Source of the DNA: Candidatus Amesbacteria bacterium RIFCSPLOWO2_01_FULL_48_25
GTDB taxonomy: Bacteria > Patescibacteriota > Microgenomatia > CAZETR01 > Amesbacteraceae
Reading direction: 5' to 3'
NCBI GenBank assembly: GCA_001773695.1
Contig: MEXN01000003.1
Coordinates: 89,547-138,652 of the forward strand
DNA: 49,106 nt
Below, one piece after another: positions 16,976 to 25,337 of the stretch. How positions within the stretch are numbered: position 1 is the first letter of the stretch; the number at the start of each line of letters is the position of its first letter. Position numbers and translations under genes: made by a program. The notes under the pieces were generated by a model that saw nothing but the letters and a program-made list of their open reading frames with translations, made no database searches and was not told the origin of the DNA.

Positions 16976-17727
16976 GCGTGAGCCAGGCGGGTGAGGTAAC
17001 CCACAATCACAACGGCCAAGACCAGGGGGATAACAACTCTATAAAATGACTTGTGTCCGGCTTTGTGGTGAATTTCGGGGATGATATCCGAGGCGGAAAT
17101 ATAAATAAAAATCCCGGCAGTGAAAGCTAGAATATATGGCAAATAAGGAGTAAACAGATGGCCAACATAGAACCCCAGAACTGCTCCGGGGAGCGTTGTG
17201 AGGGACTGAAGAACGTTGACCGCGATAATAACTTTTTTGGCCCAACCTTGATGCAATAGGACACTGAAGTCGCCGATTTCTTGGGGTATTTCGTGGGCAG
17301 CTACGGCCAGAGTAGTTACTAACCCGACTGCCGGATTGACGACATATGCCAAGGCTATAACTATCCCGTCTAAAAAATTGTGGAGTGTGTCGCCCAGTAT
17401 CAAAAGGATGGGCAAGGTCTCAGTATGATCCGAGTGAGAGTTTTGGGCGTTCGGGTGCTTGTAGACATAGGTCATGAGCAGCCGTTCCAGGACAAAATAC
17501 AGGATGAAACCCCCAAGCATCCAGATTAATACCAATTGCGGGTCGGTGGCGATTTCCAAGGCTTCGGGTAAGATATCCAATAAGGCGGCGCCTAAAAACG
17601 CTCCGGCGGCAAATGACAATAAGGGGGTGGTTAACGCTTGGGTGATCTCCCGCTTCCACAATAAAACAAATCCTCCGATGAGAGAAAAGAGTCCACCGAT
17701 TAAGCTATAAAAAATAAGTGTACCCAT
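16972..17727 (-). CDS. ZIP family divalent metal transporter
   Basis: 251 residues with about eight hydrophobic helices. The metal-path motifs of ZIP proteins are clear: HNFLDGIVIA in TM4 and HEIPQEIGDFSVLL in TM5, with a His-containing loop between (HPNAQNSHSDHTE). Moves Zn2+ or other divalent metals towards the cytoplasm; the exact metal cannot be read from sequence. It starts 20 bases after the secreted DUF5666-like gene, on the same strand, with no strong ribosome site. Confidence 0.9.
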   Translation of the reverse strand: MGTLIFYSLIGGLFSLIGGFVLLWKREITQALTTPLLSFAAGAFLGAALLDILPEALEIATDPQLVLIWMLGGFILYFVLERLLMTYVYKHPNAQNSHSDHTETLPILLILGDTLHNFLDGIVIALAYVVNPAVGLVTTLAVAAHEIPQEIGDFSVLLHQGWAKKVIIAVNVLQSLTTLPGAVLGFYVGHLFTPYLPYILAFTAGIFIYISASDIIPEIHHKAGHKSFYRVVIPLVLAVVIVGYLTRLAHA

Positions 17728-17747
17728 TTTGTGACAAAAGCTCTTTT

Positions 17748-18389
17748 TCAGGTGGGAGTAGGACTTGGGGTGGGAGAAGGAGTGGGTGTAGGTGTGGGAG
17801 TAGTGGTAGGAATGGCCGTGGGAGCAACAGTTGCCGAAGGTGTAGCTGGGGGAGTGGTTGTGGGGGGAATTGATGTTGGTTTGTTAAAAACCCCGGTGGC
17901 CTTCCCTGGAATAATATGGATAAGTCTGGCGATGATGCCGCTGGCACCCGGCTCGCCAACTGCTGCAATTCTTTGGCCTACCGCAAGGCTGGCTGAAGAG
18001 GTAGCCTGCGACTTGAACTTAATAATCGTGTCCGGGGTGAGAATTATGGTGTATTTGGAATTGGTTTTTTTCTGGTGAGCGAGAGTGATTGTATTGCCGT
18101 TTATTTCCTCGATTACGCCCATAACTGCCTTACGTTTGAGCTGGGCAGAGGAAGTGGCTTGTTTTACTTGAATTTTGTGAACTTTGAGATTACCGCTTTT
18201 GGTTGCCGGACGATTTGAGCTAATTTGGGTCAAAATTTCTTTGACTTTGGCCGGGCCAATTTTGAGTGGGAGTTTTTCTGAACTTATCATTCGCCCGGGG
18301 ATTAGATTCGGTTTGGCGGCTAAAGCGGTAAAGGACACCGAGATAGTGGTTAAAAAAATGAAGGTGGTTATAGCTAAGAAATATTTCAT
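17748..18389 (-). CDS. Secreted DUF5666-like protein with Pro/Thr-rich tail
   Basis: 213 residues. A signal peptide or anchor covers residues 1-25 (MKYFLAITTFIFLTTISVSF, then ALAAKP). A small beta domain at ~90-165 runs from VMGVIEEINGNTITLAHQ through PDTIIKFK and LAVGQRIAAVGEP to IIARLIHII, a layout like DUF5666. The C-terminal ~45 residues are PT repeats (TPTPTPTPSPTPSPTPT), probably a flexible surface or wall-spanning stalk. It is coupled to the upstream gene by a TAATG stop-start overlap. Function unknown. Confidence 0.72.
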   Translation of the reverse strand: MKYFLAITTFIFLTTISVSFTALAAKPNLIPGRMISSEKLPLKIGPAKVKEILTQISSNRPATKSGNLKVHKIQVKQATSSAQLKRKAVMGVIEEINGNTITLAHQKKTNSKYTIILTPDTIIKFKSQATSSASLAVGQRIAAVGEPGASGIIARLIHIIPGKATGVFNKPTSIPPTTTPPATPSATVAPTAIPTTTPTPTPTPSPTPSPTPT

Positions 18390-18871
18390 TATTGATTTTG
18401 TGAATCGTAAACTACATCTATGCTTTGGCTAGATTCGTCACCATTATCGCCGAATGCCGTGACTGTAAGAGCGTTGCTGCCTTTCCCCAGAGTGATCGTG
18501 GTTTCAAACAAGCCGGAAGAGTCACTTTCAACCGAAGTCTGATCCGATTCAGTATAGACGAGGACGGTGGTATTGGGGAGAGTTTGGCCGCTGACAATTA
18601 TTTCACCGTCTACTGCCTGTTCGCCACTGGTGGGACTGGTTAATTTCAAAAATAAAGCTTCGGGGGTAGGAGAAGGCGGGATGACTTGGGCTAATTGAGG
18701 CTGGGGGCTAGGTTTAGTGGGCCGCTTGATCCACATGATAGCGCCGGTCGCGATCAAAGCCACTAATACGACTCCCAAAACTACATAGGGAAGAGCGCTA
18801 AACTTGGAGGAAATGACAACTGGAGGCACTTCGGGAGGTGGAGGAGTTAGGGGGGCTTGGAGTGCGTCCAT
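18389..18871 (-). CDS. Membrane-anchored protein with extracellular Ig-like domain
   Basis: 160 residues. A proline-rich cytoplasmic N-terminus (TPPPPEVPPVV) leads to one membrane helix at about 28-49 (LPYVVLGVVLVALIATGAIMWI), a Pro linker, and a ~80-residue beta domain (LKLTSPTSGEQAVDGEIIVSGQ ... LFETTITLGKGSNALTVTAFGDNGD) that resembles the bacterial Ig-like/glucodextranase-B-type fold in exported proteins. It sits in an operon with the DUF5666-like gene. The promoter is TGA-TACAAT at 18882-18887, ten bases before the ATG. Confidence 0.72.
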   Translation of the reverse strand: MDALQAPLTPPPPEVPPVVISSKFSALPYVVLGVVLVALIATGAIMWIKRPTKPSPQPQLAQVIPPSPTPEALFLKLTSPTSGEQAVDGEIIVSGQTLPNTTVLVYTESDQTSVESDSSGLFETTITLGKGSNALTVTAFGDNGDESSQSIDVVYDSQNQ

Positions 18872-18881
18872 CAGAGTTAGT

Positions 18882-18890
18882 ATTGTATCA
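18882..18890 (-). promoter_or_regulatory. Extended -10 promoter for the Ig-like/DUF5666 operon
   Basis: Minus-strand TGA-TACAAT, ten bases before the ATG at 18871. This predicts a leader of only about three or four bases and no Shine-Dalgarno. Confidence 0.5.
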
Positions 18891-18908
18891 CATTAATTAG
18901 GGTAATGG

Positions 18909-18949
18909 CACTTCTTGAAGTGTCAGCTAAATAGGGTACCGCAAAAAAA
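18909..18949. repeat. Imperfect direct repeat, copy 1, with small palindrome
   Basis: 18917-18949 (GAAGTGTCAGCTAAATAGGG, then TACCG and an A-run) matches 19739-19772 with two substitutions and a two-base indel. CACTTC-TT-GAAGTG (18909-18922) is a 6-bp palindrome overlapping the left edge. The two copies flank the 219-residue gene at 18972-19631. Confidence 0.6.
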
Positions 18950-18971
18950 GCTAGGTATCTTCTTTTCCCTA

Positions 18972-19631
18972 TTATAAATCTTCCTCTGTTGGAAGTCGTA
19001 CTCCATGGATAAAAAGAAAGTCTCTCGAACTCCCCAATAAACCCAGGATAAACCGTTCATAATCTGGGACGGTTAGTTCTCTTTTTCGCCTAGCGCCGCT
19101 GCCGCCAAAAACTGTTGCCTTTGTCATGGGAACTAAATGCAAGGGAGCATTTGTTTGCCTTATCTTTTCACCCAGATTTTCTCCAATTTGCCAGGGCAAA
19201 ATAACCGCACAAAACCGATCGGGCGAGACGTAATGTTTGATGGCAAGAGTGCCGGTGGGATCTTTCTTGGTAAGTTCTATGTTTTTGGTGTGCATTGCAA
19301 CTAATAAACTATTGGCAAAACGTGTTTCTAAAACTGCATCCGGTAAATCACTGATGTCACCCACTGTATAATCAGCTCTTTCTGCAATCACAGGAAATAT
19401 CGACCACAATCCCTTATATAATCGCTCCTTGACATCCACTTTAGTTCTCTTCCAGTCAATAAGCCCCAATACGCCACGAGCTACCCTTATCACGCATCCC
19501 TCAATCCATTCTGAATCTCTGGACTTTGAAGTGAACATTTCTTCGCCCATATGAGCCTGATTTTTCGCTGACATTAGGCCACGACCTAATATACTATTCA
19601 CAATATTTAATTGCCTGACCTCCACTTTCAT
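18972..19631 (-). CDS. Hypothetical 219-residue protein between direct repeats
   Basis: Soluble, no signal peptide or membrane segment. Readable patches are EWIEGCVIRVARGVLGLIDW, DFLFIHGVRLPTEEDL at the C-terminus and several charged helices; no domain recognised. The ATG lies eight bases after TATAAT with a TGGACG -35 candidate, so it is probably expressed, leaderless or nearly so. Flanking imperfect direct repeats and unknown neighbours suggest acquired cargo, but no recombinase is present. An in-frame stop just upstream fixes the start. Confidence 0.6.
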   Translation of the reverse strand: MKVEVRQLNIVNSILGRGLMSAKNQAHMGEEMFTSKSRDSEWIEGCVIRVARGVLGLIDWKRTKVDVKERLYKGLWSIFPVIAERADYTVGDISDLPDAVLETRFANSLLVAMHTKNIELTKKDPTGTLAIKHYVSPDRFCAVILPWQIGENLGEKIRQTNAPLHLVPMTKATVFGGSGARRKRELTVPDYERFILGLLGSSRDFLFIHGVRLPTEEDL

Positions 19632-19639
19632 AGGAGCTA

Positions 19640-19668
19640 ATTATAAGTCTATAGGATATTTACGTCCA
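19640..19668 (-). promoter_or_regulatory. Promoter of the 219-residue gene
   Basis: Minus strand TGGACG (4/6 to TTGACA), 17-bp spacer and TATAAT at 19640-19645, ending eight bases before the ATG at 19631. Confidence 0.55.
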
Positions 19669-19706
19669 TCTGAGATATTAAATTAGTTAGACTGGTGGCA
19701 TTTTTT

Positions 19707-19735
19707 GTCCTCCTTCGCCTAGGCTTTGGACGGAC
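19707..19735. repeat. REP-like imperfect palindrome with orphan ribosome site
   Basis: A 29-bp imperfect inverted repeat centred on GCCTAGGC (19717-19724). Read on the minus strand it ends in AAGGAGG followed by ACAAAAA and an ATG that reads only MPPV before a stop, so it holds a consensus ribosome site without a real gene. It adjoins direct-repeat copy 2. Confidence 0.45.
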
Positions 19736-19738
19736 TAC

Positions 19739-19772
19739 GAAGTGTTAGCTAAATGGGGTACCGTGCAAAAAA
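19739..19772. repeat. Imperfect direct repeat, copy 2
   Basis: GAAGTGTTAGCTAAATGGGG, then TACCGTG and an A-run: partner of 18917-18949. It abuts the stop of the gene at 19773-20522. Confidence 0.6.
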
Positions 19773-20522
19773 TTATTGTCTGGGAGAACATCTGGTTTCA
19801 TTTAGGCTAGATTTTTTTAGGCTGTTTAGATCGAACCTTACGTGCTCTTCTATGGCGGTACCAAGCCCTCCACTCTCCCAAGAATCTTTGTCGGGGCAGT
19901 TCTCCTTTGTAACTTGTGTGTCTACCCCTTTCCAATAGTCGAATTGTCCATTTTCTATGTTTATCGGCACGTTATATCCATCGCTAAATATCATTTGGCG
20001 TTTATATAAATCGTAGATCGCAATTTCCCTTAGTGGTGGTCCCGTACCAGAATCGATAAATAAGAAGTTATTGTATAATTCTTGATACCAATCTGCTCCC
20101 TCATTTAAGATTTCATAATCCTCTAAGTTTTTTGAGTAAATACAATTGAATTTTTGGTTTATAGTTGATTTGTACCTAATCAAGAAGTTGCCTGTTTGGT
20201 TATCAACGATTACAAAGAACTTGTCGTTTTCGTGACATTCGTCTTTTGAGGGGGTCGCCGTCGGTGAATCATTAGAGCTCGATGGGTATATAGTCGGGCT
20301 GATTTGGTAATATTTGGATACTATTAAAGGTGGTGGTGTAATACTGGACTTAATTGATCCGGTGGAGACGAGCTTCTCGTATTGTATACCGAGATAAAAG
20401 CCAGCAAACGGCAAAATTATAAACAAGGCCATGGCTAAAGTTTTGGATAAGGGGGTAACTGTGGTGAGGAATGTGGGCAACTTAATTGAATGTGACTCTT
20501 GCGATTGAATCTCTTGATCCAT
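19773..20522 (-). CDS. Membrane-anchored hypothetical protein
   Basis: 249 residues. A short cytoplasmic N-terminus is followed by TVTPLSKTLAMALFIILPFA and GFYLGIQYEK (about 21-49), an anchor type that recurs in Microgenomates proteins as I recall them, then a Ser/Pro/Thr linker (~75-92) and an extracellular domain with paired cysteines (C95, C126 region, C209, C246 by rough count). No known domain. The ATG is six bases from TGG-TATAAA, a leaderless arrangement. Confidence 0.68.
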   Translation of the reverse strand: MDQEIQSQESHSIKLPTFLTTVTPLSKTLAMALFIILPFAGFYLGIQYEKLVSTGSIKSSITPPPLIVSKYYQISPTIYPSSSNDSPTATPSKDECHENDKFFVIVDNQTGNFLIRYKSTINQKFNCIYSKNLEDYEILNEGADWYQELYNNFLFIDSGTGPPLREIAIYDLYKRQMIFSDGYNVPINIENGQFDYWKGVDTQVTKENCPDKDSWESGGLGTAIEEHVRFDLNSLKKSSLNETRCSPRQ

Positions 20523-20528
20523 TAATTA

Positions 20529-20537
20529 TTTATACCA
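20529..20537 (-). promoter_or_regulatory. Extended -10, leaderless, for the 249-residue anchored protein
   Basis: Minus-strand TGG-TATAAA (-10 at 20529-20534), then TAATTA and the ATG at 20522. Confidence 0.6.
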
Positions 20538-20588
20538 CATGGTTCCCGATGATTATTGGTAACTAGATCATTGAGGCTGGAGAATACA

Positions 20589-20614
20589 AAGAACAATTGA
20601 TGCTGTTTGTTCTT
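20589..20614 (-). terminator. Weak terminator-like hairpin after secA
   Basis: Read on the minus strand, AAGAACA and TGTTCTT form a 7-bp stem with a 12-base loop, followed by a modest T-rich stretch. It lies 45 bases past the secA stop. The rest of 20523-20659 holds only the promoter at 20529-20537. Confidence 0.35.
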
Positions 20615-20659
20615 AAAACTACATTTTGCTTAACTGCTATATTACGCCTATGTATAGCC

Positions 20660-23392
20660 CTAATTTGGATAGTGGCATTTTTTGTATTTCTTTCCGCTGC
20701 CGCACCAGCAGGGGTCATTGCGGCCAAGTTTTTTGTGTTCGTTTTTAACAGAACCTTTTTGTAGATTAGAGAAGGCAGACATGAAGGCGGAAGTATCGGC
20801 TGGAGCGGCGCTGGGGAGGGCCATTTCCGGCTTGGTTTCGGTGGCTTGCCCCACTTCGCCAAAAGGCTTCGTTGGGGGTGCACTACCAACTTGGATTCTA
20901 AAGAGGCGCTTACCAAACTCGGTGTCGATTTGAGTTAGCAACCGCTCGAACATGGAAAAGGCTTCCGATTTGTATTCGACTAATGGATCGCGTTGGCCGT
21001 AACTACGAAGCCCAATACCTGAGCGCAGATCGTCTACGGCATCGAGGTGGTCAATCCACAAGGTGTCTATGGAGGACAGATAGGCAAATTTAACAATTTC
21101 TTTCCAAGCATCCTCACCAACCAAGGATTTATGACGGGTGATAGCATCGGAAATAATTTGACCTATCAAAGTGGATATGGCTTCGGCCGTGCCCAGACGA
21201 GAAAACTCCCCAGAAAGATTGTGCTTGGAGTCGTCATCGAACGGGACAATCTCGGCCAGAGCGTGGGAAATTGGCAAGACTTCGGATTCCACAATGCCAC
21301 GGGGGGCGTACATGTTAACTACGTTATTTAGTTGACTAGTTAATTTGCTGATTAGTTCAGAGTCTGTTATTTCGTTGTTTAAGACGCGATGGCGGAGACC
21401 GTAGACAATCTCGCGTTGTTTGTTCATGACGTCGTCGTACTCGACCACGCTTTTCCTGGCGTCGAAGTTAAAGCCTTCGACTTTAACTTGGGCCTGTTCT
21501 ATGGCACGACTTACCATACCGTGTTCGATGGGTTCATTTTCGGGGATTTTGAGAAAGCCCATGATTTTGGCTACCTGATCACCGCCAAAAATACGCATAA
21601 TGTCGTCGTCTAGGGCCAGATAAAACCGGGACGCGCCAGGATCCCCCTGGCGACCGGAGCGGCCACGGAGTTGATTGTCGATCCGCCGGGATTCATGACG
21701 TTCAGTGCCGATAACGTATAGACCACCTAAAGACACCACTTCGTCGTGGGCCTTTTTCCAGGTAGCTAGCGCCTTTTCATATTGCTTATCGGTGAGTTTG
21801 TCTTGGCCCAAGACGAATTTGGGGTTGAGAGGCGGGGTGCCGCCTAAAATAATATCCACTCCTCTCCCTGCGATATTGGTCGCTATGGTCACGGCCCCGT
21901 GACGTCCAGCCTCGGAAATTATCTGGGCCTCTTTTTCGTGGTTTTTGGCATTGAGAAGTTGATGAGGAATGCCCTTGTGCTTGAGAAGCTCGGAGACGAT
22001 TTCGTTTTTTTCAATAGAGGTAGTACCCACAAGAGTGGGCTGGCCACGCCGATGACAGGCGGCGATTTCATCGGCCAGAGCGCTGTACTTAGCCCGGGTA
22101 GTTTTGTAGACAATGTCCGCATTATCCTTGCGGACCATTGGCCGATGGGTGGGAATGACAATGACATCAAGGCTGTATATCTTTTTAAACTCTTCGGCTT
22201 CGGTGGCGGCAGTTCCTGTCATACCGGCGAGTTTGGTATACATACGGAAATAATTTTGAAAAGAGATAGTGGCTAAAGTCTTGGATTCCTGCTGGATAAC
22301 CACTCCTTCTTTGGCTTCCACTGCTTGGTGTATCCCTTCTGACCAGCGGCGGCCGGGCATGAGCCTCCCTGTAAATTCGTCCACAATGATTACCTGGTTG
22401 TCCCGAACGATGTAGTCCTTGTCGCGCAAAAATAGAGTGCGAGCTTTGAGGGCATTTTCCAGATGGTGAATGGTATCGAAATCCTTTTCGTAAAGATTGT
22501 CTATCCCCAGCAATTTTTCCACTTTTTGGACACCATGCTCGTTGAGGTTTGCGGTTCGGTGTTTTTCGTCTATGACATAATCGGTATCGGAAGATAAGCG
22601 TTCCACGAGCTTGGCAAAATCGTAATATTTTTGGGTGGGTTCGGTATCCGGCGCGGATATGATCAAGGGAGTACGGGCTTCATCAATTAAAATCGAGTCT
22701 ACTTCGTCCACTATGGCGAAATGGTGACCGCGTTGGGACATTTCCGACGTCGCTCCCACCATATTGTCGCGTAGGTAGTCGAAGCCGAACTCGTTGTTGG
22801 TGCCATAGGTGACATCTGCGCCGTAAGCCTCTTTGCGGGAAACCGGCCTCAAGTGGGCAAGCCTGTCGTCCCCGTGTGAGGTGTCCAAATACTCAGGGTC
22901 GTAAATAAACGATTTTTCGTGAACAATTACGCCCACGGACAAACCCAAGAGATGAAAGGTGGGGCCGTTCCAGCCGGCGTCGCGGCGAGCCAGATAATCA
23001 TTGACGGTAACCAAATGGGTGCCTTTGCCGGATAGAGAGTTGAGATAGAGGGCGGGGATAGCAGATAAAGTCTTCCCCTCGCCTGTTTTTTGTTCAGCCA
23101 CACGTCCTTCGTGGAAAGCCATGGCAGCTATTAACTGGACGTCGAAGTGGCGAAGACCGATAGCACGGTCCGAGGCTTCTCGGACGGCTGCAAGAGCCTC
23201 GGGTAAGAGATCGTCCAACGTGGCGCCATCGGCTAGACGATTTTTTAGATCCGCTGTTATAGCGGCAAAATCTTTAGGGGTTTTGAGTTTGGCAAGTTTA
23301 GTCTCAAAAGCGTTAATCTGACTGATTTTGGCCTGAAAACGATCGATTTCTTTTTGGTTGAGATCGAGAAAACGAGTGAGAAATTTAAACAC
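20660..23392 (-). CDS. secA: Preprotein translocase ATPase SecA
   Basis: 910 residues from the GTG at 23392. Drives secretion through SecYEG. Visible: AEQKTGEGKTLSA Walker A (G103-T107), VDEVDSILIDEARTPLIIS DEAD-like box, YGTNNEFGFDYLRDNM, GRGVDIILGG, GRSGRQGDPG and the C-terminal zinc motif CWCGSGKKYKKCHYPN for SecB or ribosome contact. An ATG or TTG further upstream was rejected: its first codons read through the TATAAT box, and the family start is MFKFL-like, matching VFKFLTRF. TATAAT ends six bases before the GTG. It overlaps no neighbour after this correction. Confidence 0.96.
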   Translation of the reverse strand: MFKFLTRFLDLNQKEIDRFQAKISQINAFETKLAKLKTPKDFAAITADLKNRLADGATLDDLLPEALAAVREASDRAIGLRHFDVQLIAAMAFHEGRVAEQKTGEGKTLSAIPALYLNSLSGKGTHLVTVNDYLARRDAGWNGPTFHLLGLSVGVIVHEKSFIYDPEYLDTSHGDDRLAHLRPVSRKEAYGADVTYGTNNEFGFDYLRDNMVGATSEMSQRGHHFAIVDEVDSILIDEARTPLIISAPDTEPTQKYYDFAKLVERLSSDTDYVIDEKHRTANLNEHGVQKVEKLLGIDNLYEKDFDTIHHLENALKARTLFLRDKDYIVRDNQVIIVDEFTGRLMPGRRWSEGIHQAVEAKEGVVIQQESKTLATISFQNYFRMYTKLAGMTGTAATEAEEFKKIYSLDVIVIPTHRPMVRKDNADIVYKTTRAKYSALADEIAACHRRGQPTLVGTTSIEKNEIVSELLKHKGIPHQLLNAKNHEKEAQIISEAGRHGAVTIATNIAGRGVDIILGGTPPLNPKFVLGQDKLTDKQYEKALATWKKAHDEVVSLGGLYVIGTERHESRRIDNQLRGRSGRQGDPGASRFYLALDDDIMRIFGGDQVAKIMGFLKIPENEPIEHGMVSRAIEQAQVKVEGFNFDARKSVVEYDDVMNKQREIVYGLRHRVLNNEITDSELISKLTSQLNNVVNMYAPRGIVESEVLPISHALAEIVPFDDDSKHNLSGEFSRLGTAEAISTLIGQIISDAITRHKSLVGEDAWKEIVKFAYLSSIDTLWIDHLDAVDDLRSGIGLRSYGQRDPLVEYKSEAFSMFERLLTQIDTEFGKRLFRIQVGSAPPTKPFGEVGQATETKPEMALPSAAPADTSAFMSAFSNLQKGSVKNEHKKLGRNDPCWCGSGKKYKKCHYPN

Positions 23393-23398
23393 GTTTCG

Positions 23399-23404
23399 AT
23401 TATA
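23399..23404 (-). promoter_or_regulatory. secA -10 box, leaderless GTG start
   Basis: Minus-strand TATAAT, six bases (CGAAAC), then GTG at 23392. This decides the secA start, because the -10 box lies inside any longer reading of the frame. Confidence 0.65.
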
Positions 23405-23409
23405 CCTGT

Positions 23410-24015
23410 TTACTGGCAAACTAGCAGGAGGTTGGTGAGACTGCGAATGGGGGTGACCGAAGTGAAGTATTTTTTCAGCTTTTCGGCTAATTCGAGAGCA
23501 GCGTGTTTTTGAGAGTCAGAATGAAAGAGATGATTAAGAATTACTAATTGACCTAATTGATCTAATTGACCTAAAAATTTATTAGAATACACGAATTTGG
23601 GAATTTGGTCACCCAAATACAAATCAACCAAAATATAGTCGAAGTGATCTTTGGTCTTGAATAAATAGTCATTGGCGTCTTTTATAACAAATTTCAGGTT
23701 GGGGATTTGGTCGAGGCCGAAATGTTTTTTACCGATGGCGATCATTATGGGATCGATTTCCACACCGATTATTTTGACGGGCTGAGGAATGAGGCGAGCC
23801 ACAGTGCCAGTGGCTAAGCCTAAAATTAGCCAAGATTTTAGCTTTAAGTCGATGGTCTTTAGCTTTTGAAAAACTGGCTGCCAGACGTCTTTGATGATTC
23901 CCCCACTCTGGGTCCAGTAACCGGTAGAAACGTACTTATATCCCCAGCCTTGCATGACTTTGATCTTTCCAGAATATGGTGAGTCAAATTCTTCTAATAT
24001 TTTAGGCCCAAACAT
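23410..24015 (-). CDS. Spermidine synthase-like SAM-binding protein
   Basis: 201 residues. Rossmann methyltransferase features: WLILGLATGTVARLIP (motif I, ~62-77), IIGVEIDP (acidic loop), VIKDANDYL and DYILVDLYLGDQIP (post-II region), as in polyamine aminopropyltransferases. An aminopropyl-substrate gate is not obvious, so methyltransferase-like activity on another substrate is possible. It starts five bases after the serS stop and so is the third gene of the T-box-controlled operon. Confidence 0.75.
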   Translation of the reverse strand: MFGPKILEEFDSPYSGKIKVMQGWGYKYVSTGYWTQSGGIIKDVWQPVFQKLKTIDLKLKSWLILGLATGTVARLIPQPVKIIGVEIDPIMIAIGKKHFGLDQIPNLKFVIKDANDYLFKTKDHFDYILVDLYLGDQIPKFVYSNKFLGQLDQLGQLVILNHLFHSDSQKHAALELAEKLKKYFTSVTPIRSLTNLLLVCQ

Positions 24016-24020
24016 ATATT

Positions 24021-25337
24021 CTATGCCTTGGGGAGAATTTTGTCTTTGCCCATGTAGGGGCGGAGGACTTCGGGAACCGTGACAGAACCGTCGGGGTTTT
24101 GGTAGTTATCCAGAATGGTGACGATCATTCGCCCCATAGGAATTCCAGTGTCGTTGACAGAGTGAACATATTTTTTTTGACCGGTATTTACATACTGGAT
24201 ATTCATTCGCCTGGCTTGGTAATCCCAGGCGTCGGTGTTGGAGCCGAGTTCTATAAACTCGCCTTGAGTCGGAAGCCAGCCCTCAAGATCGTATTGTAAA
24301 TAGGTAGCATTGTAGCCACAATCGCGAGAGCATTTGTTGATTACTCTGTAGGGAAGTTTTAGCTGCTGCATTAACCATTCATTAATTCCCCGTAAATATT
24401 CCATCATCTCCCGCGATCCTTCTTGTGTAGTCAGGGCATCTATTTCCAGCTTGTCGAACTGGTGGACACGTTTGACTCCCCTGACGTCTTTGCCCCAGGA
24501 GCCGACTTCTGAACGGAAACATTGGGTGTAAGCAAAGAATTTCTTTGGTAAGTCTTTTTCCTTGAGGGTTTTGTTCATGTAATAAGCAAAGAGCGGAGGC
24601 TCGGAGGACCCGACTAAAAAGAGCCGTTGTTGATTTTCCACATTGTGTGTTTCGATTTCGTAGACTTGATCACGGCCTTCTGGAAAATGGCTTGTCCCAA
24701 ACAAGACTTCTTCTTTTACTAAAACCGGAACGATCATGGGCTCAAAACCTTCGGATATTAATTTATTTTTAAAAAGTTCAAACAAGGCAAATTGGAGTAA
24801 GGCCGCGTCTCCCTTTAGGTAAGCAAAACGGGAACCTGAGGTCAGGGCACTTTGCTCGATATCAATGATGTCCAACTTTTTACCGAGGTCGACGTGGTGC
24901 AAGCCGGTCTTTTTTGGCATGTGTTGGGCGCTATTTAATCCTTTACCTAATTTGGATTTGGGCAAATAACCCTCGCTTGGGAGCCAAACAGCCAGCTCGA
25001 CGTGGTCCGGGTCACCGTTTCCTTCCGGCATATCCGGTGAGGACATATTTGGGATCCTCGCCAGTAAATCTCTTGCTTGCGTTTTGGCAATTTCCAAATT
25101 GTCTTCTAATTTTTTCAGTTTCTCTCTTTGAGCACGAAGTTTTTTGAGTTCTTCTGGAGTTGGCTTAGTGCCAGGTTGGAGATTGCGTAAAGCACGAATT
25201 TCCTCTACTTGTTTGAGCAGCTTGAGGTAGTGTTTGTCTGCTTCCAAAGCCTGGGCTACCGATATTTTGCCACCACGAAAATCAACGTTTTTTTGAACTA
25301 AGTCTGGTTGTTCACGAATAAGCCTGATGTCGATCAT
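24021..25337 (-). CDS. serS: Seryl-tRNA synthetase
   Basis: 438 residues. Charges tRNA-Ser with serine. The N-terminal coiled-coil arm (about 30-100, EEIRALRNLQPGTKPTPEELKKLRAQREKLKKLEDNLEIA in two helices) binds the tRNA long arm. Class II motif 2 is FRSEVGSWGKDVRGVKRVHQFDKLE; the motif 3 region reads GSNTDAWDYQARRMNIQY where bacterial enzymes usually have SNCTDFQARR, a mild deviation. ATG overlaps the phosphatase TGA (ATGA), so translation is coupled. It is transcribed from the T-box-like leader at 25952-26084. Confidence 0.95.
   Translation of the reverse strand: MIDIRLIREQPDLVQKNVDFRGGKISVAQALEADKHYLKLLKQVEEIRALRNLQPGTKPTPEELKKLRAQREKLKKLEDNLEIAKTQARDLLARIPNMSSPDMPEGNGDPDHVELAVWLPSEGYLPKSKLGKGLNSAQHMPKKTGLHHVDLGKKLDIIDIEQSALTSGSRFAYLKGDAALLQFALFELFKNKLISEGFEPMIVPVLVKEEVLFGTSHFPEGRDQVYEIETHNVENQQRLFLVGSSEPPLFAYYMNKTLKEKDLPKKFFAYTQCFRSEVGSWGKDVRGVKRVHQFDKLEIDALTTQEGSREMMEYLRGINEWLMQQLKLPYRVINKCSRDCGYNATYLQYDLEGWLPTQGEFIELGSNTDAWDYQARRMNIQYVNTGQKKYVHSVNDTGIPMGRMIVTILDNYQNPDGSVTVPEVLRPYMGKDKILPKA

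Noticed and set aside
17731-18078. Gly/Val-rich plus-strand frame
   Set aside because: It is the complement of Pro/Thr codon repeats in the DUF5666-like protein tail; low-complexity shadow.
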